From NCBI GenBank assembly GCA_028823435.1, contig JAPKBK010000045.1, positions 1 through 10,535 of the forward strand: a stretch of 10,535 nucleotides of DNA, in the 5' to 3' direction. The notes under the pieces are model-generated. The model searched no databases, was not told the DNA's origin, and worked only from the letters and a program-made list of their open reading frames with translations. Shown one piece after another: positions 7,500 through 10,535 of the stretch. A program made the translations under genes and the position numbers. Source of the DNA: Flavobacteriales bacterium (GTDB taxonomy: Bacteria; Bacteroidota; Bacteroidia; Flavobacteriales_D; Sanyastnellaceae). Every line of letters starts with the position of its first letter. Within the stretch, counting starts at the first letter, position 1.

Positions 7500-8324
7500 A
7501 TGAAAACTAACATGAAGACAATTACAATCCACAATGCTTGGCTGTTCAGCTTGCTGTTCGTTGCCTCTCTCTTTCTTTCTAACGACATCAGTGCCCAAAG
7601 AGGCAAACAAGACGATGAAGAGAAACTACGTAAACCGCTTATCTCAGAACAGGAATACAACAAACTGTTAATGTGGATTGTTGACGAAAAGTATGAAAAC
7701 GTACTTTACAAATGCATTCGATACACAGAGGACGACAAAACCAAGAAAGAACCTCTCCCCTATATATACATGGGACAAGCTTACCTAGGAGTCCACCTCA
7801 CGGATGACCCCGATCTGAGAGAGCAGTATCAGTCAGACAAAAACAAAGCCTTAAAGAACAGCTTAAAATACACTTCTAAGTTTGTCAAAAAGGACAAAGA
7901 AAAAGAGTTCTACCATGAATTCATTGAGTTCTATGACATCCTTTGGGGCGAAACAAAGAACGCCGCTGAAACGGAAGTGGACAATATGAAGTACACAAAA
8001 GCAAAATCTTACTACAAGTACTTGACAGATATCGACCCAGAAGACCCAGGAGCTTGGTTAATGTACGCCGCAGTATATCAGCAACTCAACTCCAAAAAAG
8101 AAGCCAAGGAAACATATGAAAAAGCACGTAACCTCATGCTGGATTTTGGGGGACGTGGTTTAAGAGAAGTCCAAACTGAACTTCTTCATTCTGCGATCAT
8201 TTACAATGCGGAATTGCTTTCTACGATTGACAGAGCGGCAGCGTTAGAATGGCTCGCACTGGGTGACGATCTGTTTAGTGGAGACCGAGAGTTTGAAGCT
8301 GTCAAGCGAAGTATCGGAGGATGA
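7500..8324 (+). CDS. Secreted TPR-like protein of unknown function
   Basis: I do not recognise this gene. From ATG 7500 it codes for 274 residues. A signal peptide is clear: a basic start, core LFSLLFVASLFL, and a likely cleavage at ISAQ|RGKQ. The mature protein is rich in Lys, Glu and Tyr. Residues after about position 150 look like TPR helix pairs (AKSYYKYLTDIDPEDPGAW, then YAAVYQQLNSKKEAKETYEKA), and an earlier segment (LPYIYMGQAYLGVHL) looks similar, so a helical repeat scaffold in the periplasm or at the outer membrane is likely. No catalytic motif or lipobox is seen. Start choice: the frame is open back to ATG 7428, but that would overlap the divergent receptor start and lie upstream of the promoter; 7500 or 7512 directly precede the signal peptide. 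The stop overlaps the next gene in ATGA, so the two are probably translated together. Confidence 0.75.
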   Translation: MKTNMKTITIHNAWLFSLLFVASLFLSNDISAQRGKQDDEEKLRKPLISEQEYNKLLMWIVDEKYENVLYKCIRYTEDDKTKKEPLPYIYMGQAYLGVHLTDDPDLREQYQSDKNKALKNSLKYTSKFVKKDKEKEFYHEFIEFYDILWGETKNAAETEVDNMKYTKAKSYYKYLTDIDPEDPGAWLMYAAVYQQLNSKKEAKETYEKARNLMLDFGGRGLREVQTELLHSAIIYNAELLSTIDRAAALEWLALGDDLFSGDREFEAVKRSIGG

Positions 8325-9220
8325 TTGTCAAAGCAGTAGACGACACGTCCACTCCTGAATATCCGCACCCATTCCTCAGCCCTTCATGGCTAAATTCTTG
8401 TGGCGCGAGCTATACCATTTTCGAAACAAAAACAAGTGTTTCTGCACTTTCTAGATTTTCAATGCGCGGGGTTCATGTCCTGGCAACCCCTCCCTGGGCA
8501 TTAGATTGCGGCCTTTCATGCCAGATTCCCACAGAAGAATACGTCGCACTCATCTCAAATTGGAGCGCTCGGCCCGAGACCTTAAAAATCATTGACCTCC
8601 CTCCCTTACCCGAGAATTCCAGCCTCACTAAGGCTAGTATAAAAGTAAATACACCGAGGTCTTTTAAAATTCAGTGGAAACATACACGACAGATCCTTTT
8701 AGACACGCCACTTCCCAGCAACAGAAGAAAACAAGTCAAAAGAGCGGAACGAGAAGGAATCAAATGCCACCTGTCAAGCGACTGGTCAAACGTACTCTCA
8801 CTGCATAATGAAAGCCGAATAAGAAAAGAAATACATTCAGACAGTTCTCAACTGAGCAAACTGCTGAGCTCTGTTTCAAAGATGCAGTCCAGTTTTGCTG
8901 TAGAAGCTGTTGATGCTGATGGGAACTGTATTGCTGCTGGAGGGTTCGTTTATGTGAATGAAGTCACGTGCCTGTATTCATTTGGCGGACAATCCCGAAG
9001 TAAAATCTCAGGAATAGCATCTGTAGCCATGCTTTCATTTGCGATGGAAGAGGCTAGATCTCATGGGGTGACGACATTCGATTTCGGAGGAAGTGCCGAT
9101 CCAGGCGTAGATCGATTTTACAAGGAGTTTGGTGCGGCGAGAGTGGCACGGGCACGGCTTATCTATGCTTCATGGTGGCTTAGGCCATTTTTAAGATTTA
9201 TACGCCCAGATTTGGCTTAA
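8321..9220 (+). CDS. GNAT/FemAB-like acyltransferase family protein
   Basis: The 299-residue protein has no signal peptide and should be cytoplasmic. The second half resembles the BioF2-like/FemAB branch of the GNAT fold: a basic helix RRKQVKRAEREGIK (about 135-148), then a beta region (AVDADGNCIAAGGFVYV), an alpha segment (SGIASVAMLSFAMEEARSHG) and the ending FDFGGSADPGVDRFYKEFGA (253-272), a pattern I associate with this family in Bacteroidota. FemAB-like members transfer amino acids or acyl groups to cell-wall or lipid acceptors; the donor and acceptor here are unknown. The first 110 residues are poorly recognisable. The ATG at 8321 overlaps the previous stop (ATGA), with GGAGG directly against it. 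The gene ends at TAA 9218-9220, overlapping the converging dehydrogenase stop. Pairing with a secreted TPR-like protein suggests, as inference only, a role in envelope modification. Confidence 0.68.
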   Translation: MIVKAVDDTSTPEYPHPFLSPSWLNSCGASYTIFETKTSVSALSRFSMRGVHVLATPPWALDCGLSCQIPTEEYVALISNWSARPETLKIIDLPPLPENSSLTKASIKVNTPRSFKIQWKHTRQILLDTPLPSNRRKQVKRAEREGIKCHLSSDWSNVLSLHNESRIRKEIHSDSSQLSKLLSSVSKMQSSFAVEAVDADGNCIAAGGFVYVNEVTCLYSFGGQSRSKISGIASVAMLSFAMEEARSHGVTTFDFGGSADPGVDRFYKEFGAARVARARLIYASWWLRPFLRFIRPDLA

Positions 9221-10245
9221 GGGCGAGATCCTGAATTGTACATGGATTCAATAATCTCCACCACTTCTATGCCTTCGGAAATAGGAGTTGAGATTTGTGC
9301 ACCATGTCGAAGGACATCGACAACATTAGAGATTACATGGTGGTGATTCGAGGCCGACCCTTTGTACGCACCGTAATCGTTGGGTGGCGCTGAAGTGGGG
9401 AGGTCCGTCATCTCGTAGTCCAGAATGTCACAATGAACCACCTTTTCCATATACTGACCACCAATGCGGAGTGTGCCATGTTCAGCAATTAAGGTGAGTG
9501 AACTTTCAAAATTTGATTTAAACAAAGAGGTCGAGAATGTAAATGACCCCCAACCTGACCTTAGAAAATCAAAGGAGATGGATCCAGAATCTTCAAACTC
9601 GGTATTGTGGATGTGAGATTGGTTTTTAAAGATGGCACTCGGAGAGGAGATCCCGCCAAAAATCCAATACATGACATCTATAAAGTGTGAAAACTGCGTG
9701 AAGAGCGGCCCACCATCTAACGCCATCGTCCCACGCCAAGGGCTGGAAGCATAATATGAATCGTCTCTGTTCCAGAAACATTGGATGTGGACCTGGCGAA
9801 TTTCACCTAGCTGACCGGATTCTACAAGAGATTTAAGCCAAACAGAAGGAGGTGCAAAACGATTTTGCATGACACAAAAGACATGTTTGCCTGTCGCTAC
9901 CGACGCCTCTGCCACCAGACGCGCATCGGATACAGAAAGCGCAATGGGTTTTTCAAGAACGACATGACATCCCGCTTCTAGAATCTGAATGCATTGTGCT
10001 GCATGAAGCCCGTTGGGTGTACATACACTGATGACTTCTGGAAGGGGGGATTGGGCAAGCAACGCATCAATGGAGCGGTAGACCGAAATCATCTCACCCT
10101 CAGAATCACCTTCTAAAGAAGCCGAAACATCCACAACATCTGCAACAGATCTCAGTTCAGCACCGGGATGTGCGTGAATCGAAGCGGCATGGCGCTTTCC
10201 GATATGGCCATAGCCCAAAACGGCAAAAGAAACTGGATTTTTCAC
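9217..10245 (-). CDS. Gfo/Idh/MocA family NAD(P)-dependent oxidoreductase, GTG start
   Basis: The 342-residue protein has the normal family length. Residues 1-120 form a Rossmann fold: FAVLGYGHIGKRHA with the dinucleotide motif G11-Y-G13-H-I-G16, SVCTPNGLH (73-81) and the family signature VVLEKPIAL with Lys99. The C-terminal alpha/beta domain (about 125-342) contains FWNRDDSYYASSPWRGTMALDGG and SHFIDVMYW with His187 and Asp190, the usual substrate-side residues. Members oxidise or reduce sugars, inositols or nucleotide sugars; the WRGT-DGG-H-D pattern recalls UDP-sugar dehydrogenases of surface polysaccharide pathways, but no such cluster is present, so the substrate is open. The start is GTG (10243-10245): the Rossmann strand begins four codons later, and no ATG stands upstream in frame. 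It is transcribed away from dnaK and is probably a single-gene unit. Confidence 0.87.
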   Translation of the reverse strand: MKNPVSFAVLGYGHIGKRHAASIHAHPGAELRSVADVVDVSASLEGDSEGEMISVYRSIDALLAQSPLPEVISVCTPNGLHAAQCIQILEAGCHVVLEKPIALSVSDARLVAEASVATGKHVFCVMQNRFAPPSVWLKSLVESGQLGEIRQVHIQCFWNRDDSYYASSPWRGTMALDGGPLFTQFSHFIDVMYWIFGGISSPSAIFKNQSHIHNTEFEDSGSISFDFLRSGWGSFTFSTSLFKSNFESSLTLIAEHGTLRIGGQYMEKVVHCDILDYEMTDLPTSAPPNDYGAYKGSASNHHHVISNVVDVLRHGAQISTPISEGIEVVEIIESMYNSGSRP

Positions 10246-10428
10246 TTGGGCAAATGTACAAGAGTGAAGGGAGAATCGGACAGGGTGTCAGGTTTCTGTC
10301 TCTCAGAAAAGAGAAAATGACATATAAAACTGACAAGATGCACGTTACACCATGGAAATTTGTAGTGGCAAGGGATTTGTCTAAGAGGAGATGTAAACAA
10401 ACGAAAAAACAAAAAAAAAACAAAAGAC
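10246..10428 (+). promoter_or_regulatory. dnaK upstream region with A-rich leader
   Basis: This 183-nt divergent region must hold the dnaK promoter. No full TAnnTTTG is seen on the plus strand; the best partial match is GAAATTTG at 10355-10362 with CTGACA at 10330-10335 as a poor upstream element. I find no CIRCE operator (TTAGCACTC with its inverted partner), so HrcA control is not supported. A 6-bp inverted repeat, TTTCTG (10293-10298) and CAGAAA (10304-10309), has no T-run and could be an operator. The last 35 nt before ATG are almost only A and C, typical of strong Bacteroidota leaders without a Shine-Dalgarno site. Confidence 0.45.
10251..10258 (-). promoter_or_regulatory. TAnnTTTG -7 promoter box for the Gfo/Idh/MocA gene
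   Basis: On the minus strand TACATTTG is a full match to TAnnTTTG and ends only 5 nt before the GTG start. No TTG-type -33 element is found 17-23 nt upstream. Transcription from this box would begin at, or within about 2 nt of, the start codon, giving a leaderless mRNA. Confidence 0.5.
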
Positions 10429-10535
10429 ATGAGTAAAATCATTGGAATCGATCTCGGAACGACCAACAGCTGTGTATCAGTGATGGAGGGAAATGAACCT
10501 GTGGTCATTAACAACAGCGAAGGAAAGCGTACGAC
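10429..10535 (+). CDS. dnaK: Molecular chaperone DnaK (Hsp70), 3'-truncated by the window edge
   Basis: The 35 visible codons begin MSKIIGIDLGTTNSCVSVM and continue with EGNEPVVINNSEGKRT, the nearly invariant start of the Hsp70 nucleotide-binding domain. IGIDLGTTNS is the phosphate-1 loop that contacts ATP. DnaK is the cytoplasmic ATP-dependent chaperone working with DnaJ and GrpE; those genes are not in view. The ATG at 10429 follows an A-rich leader and matches the family start exactly. About 600 further residues are expected beyond the window edge. Confidence 0.98.
   Translation, partial: MSKIIGIDLGTTNSCVSVMEGNEPVVINNSEGKRT

Noticed and set aside
9176..9192. TGGC-TTAG-GCCA hairpin followed by TTTTT, resembling an intrinsic terminator
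   Set aside because: The stem has only 4 bp and lies inside the acyltransferase coding sequence before its stop codon, so termination there would cut the mRNA short of its stop codon.
10391..10396. Start-stop mini-ORF (ATG TAA) after GAGGAG in the dnaK leader
   Set aside because: Spacing between GAGGAG and ATG is zero, and such sites are little used in this phylum; it is most likely chance.
10170..10436. 88-codon plus-strand open frame ending just inside dnaK
   Set aside because: It begins opposite the oxidoreductase coding sequence, ends in the poly-A leader as a run of Lys/Gln, and overlaps the dnaK start; there is no family resemblance.
1..10535. tRNA, rRNA, CRISPR array, insertion sequence or prophage
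   Set aside because: By eye I saw no regularly spaced repeats, transposase or integrase motifs, terminal inverted repeats, or cloverleaf-like sequence; nearly all bases are used by ordinary genes.

Overview
The window looks like a piece of a Bacteroidota chromosome, most likely from Flavobacteriales or a close relative. The reasons are: the Bacteroidota form of the RNA polymerase omega subunit and a DUF4835 protein, the gene order bamD-omega-coaBC-DUF4835-recN (which I know from this phylum), a TonB-dependent receptor with a carboxypeptidase-like N-terminal domain, promoter boxes of the TAnnTTTG type, an A-rich rather than Shine-Dalgarno leader before dnaK, and moderate GC content by eye. No plasmid, phage, transposon, tRNA, rRNA or CRISPR signal was found.

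Positions 1-5083 (+ strand) hold a tightly packed, probably single operon: the 3' part of bamD, an omega subunit with an unusual acidic/lysine tail, coaBC (coenzyme A synthesis), a secreted DUF4835 protein and recN (DNA repair). Gaps between these genes are only 4, 9, 4 and 6 nt. recN must start at a TTG codon. The operon serves envelope assembly, transcription, cofactor synthesis and repair together, without an obvious shared pathway.

Positions 5091-7433 (- strand) hold a TonB-dependent outer-membrane receptor that converges on recN with a 7-nt gap. From a short divergent control region (7434-7499) a secreted TPR-like protein of unknown function (7500-8324, +) is read in the other direction. 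It overlaps by ATGA with a GNAT/FemAB-like acyltransferase (8321-9220, +). That gene converges with, and overlaps by 4 nt, a Gfo/Idh/MocA oxidoreductase (9217-10245, -) that starts with GTG. A 183-nt divergent region follows, then the first 35 codons of dnaK (10429 onward, +).

Most of the window is ordinary core genome. The points most worth a second look are two TAnnTTTG promoter boxes lying only 5 and 7 nt upstream of start codons on the minus strand (possible leaderless or almost leaderless mRNAs), the repeat tail on omega, changed active-site motifs in CoaBC, and the unexplained pair of secreted TPR-like protein and acyltransferase. I found no convincing evidence of a wholly new system.
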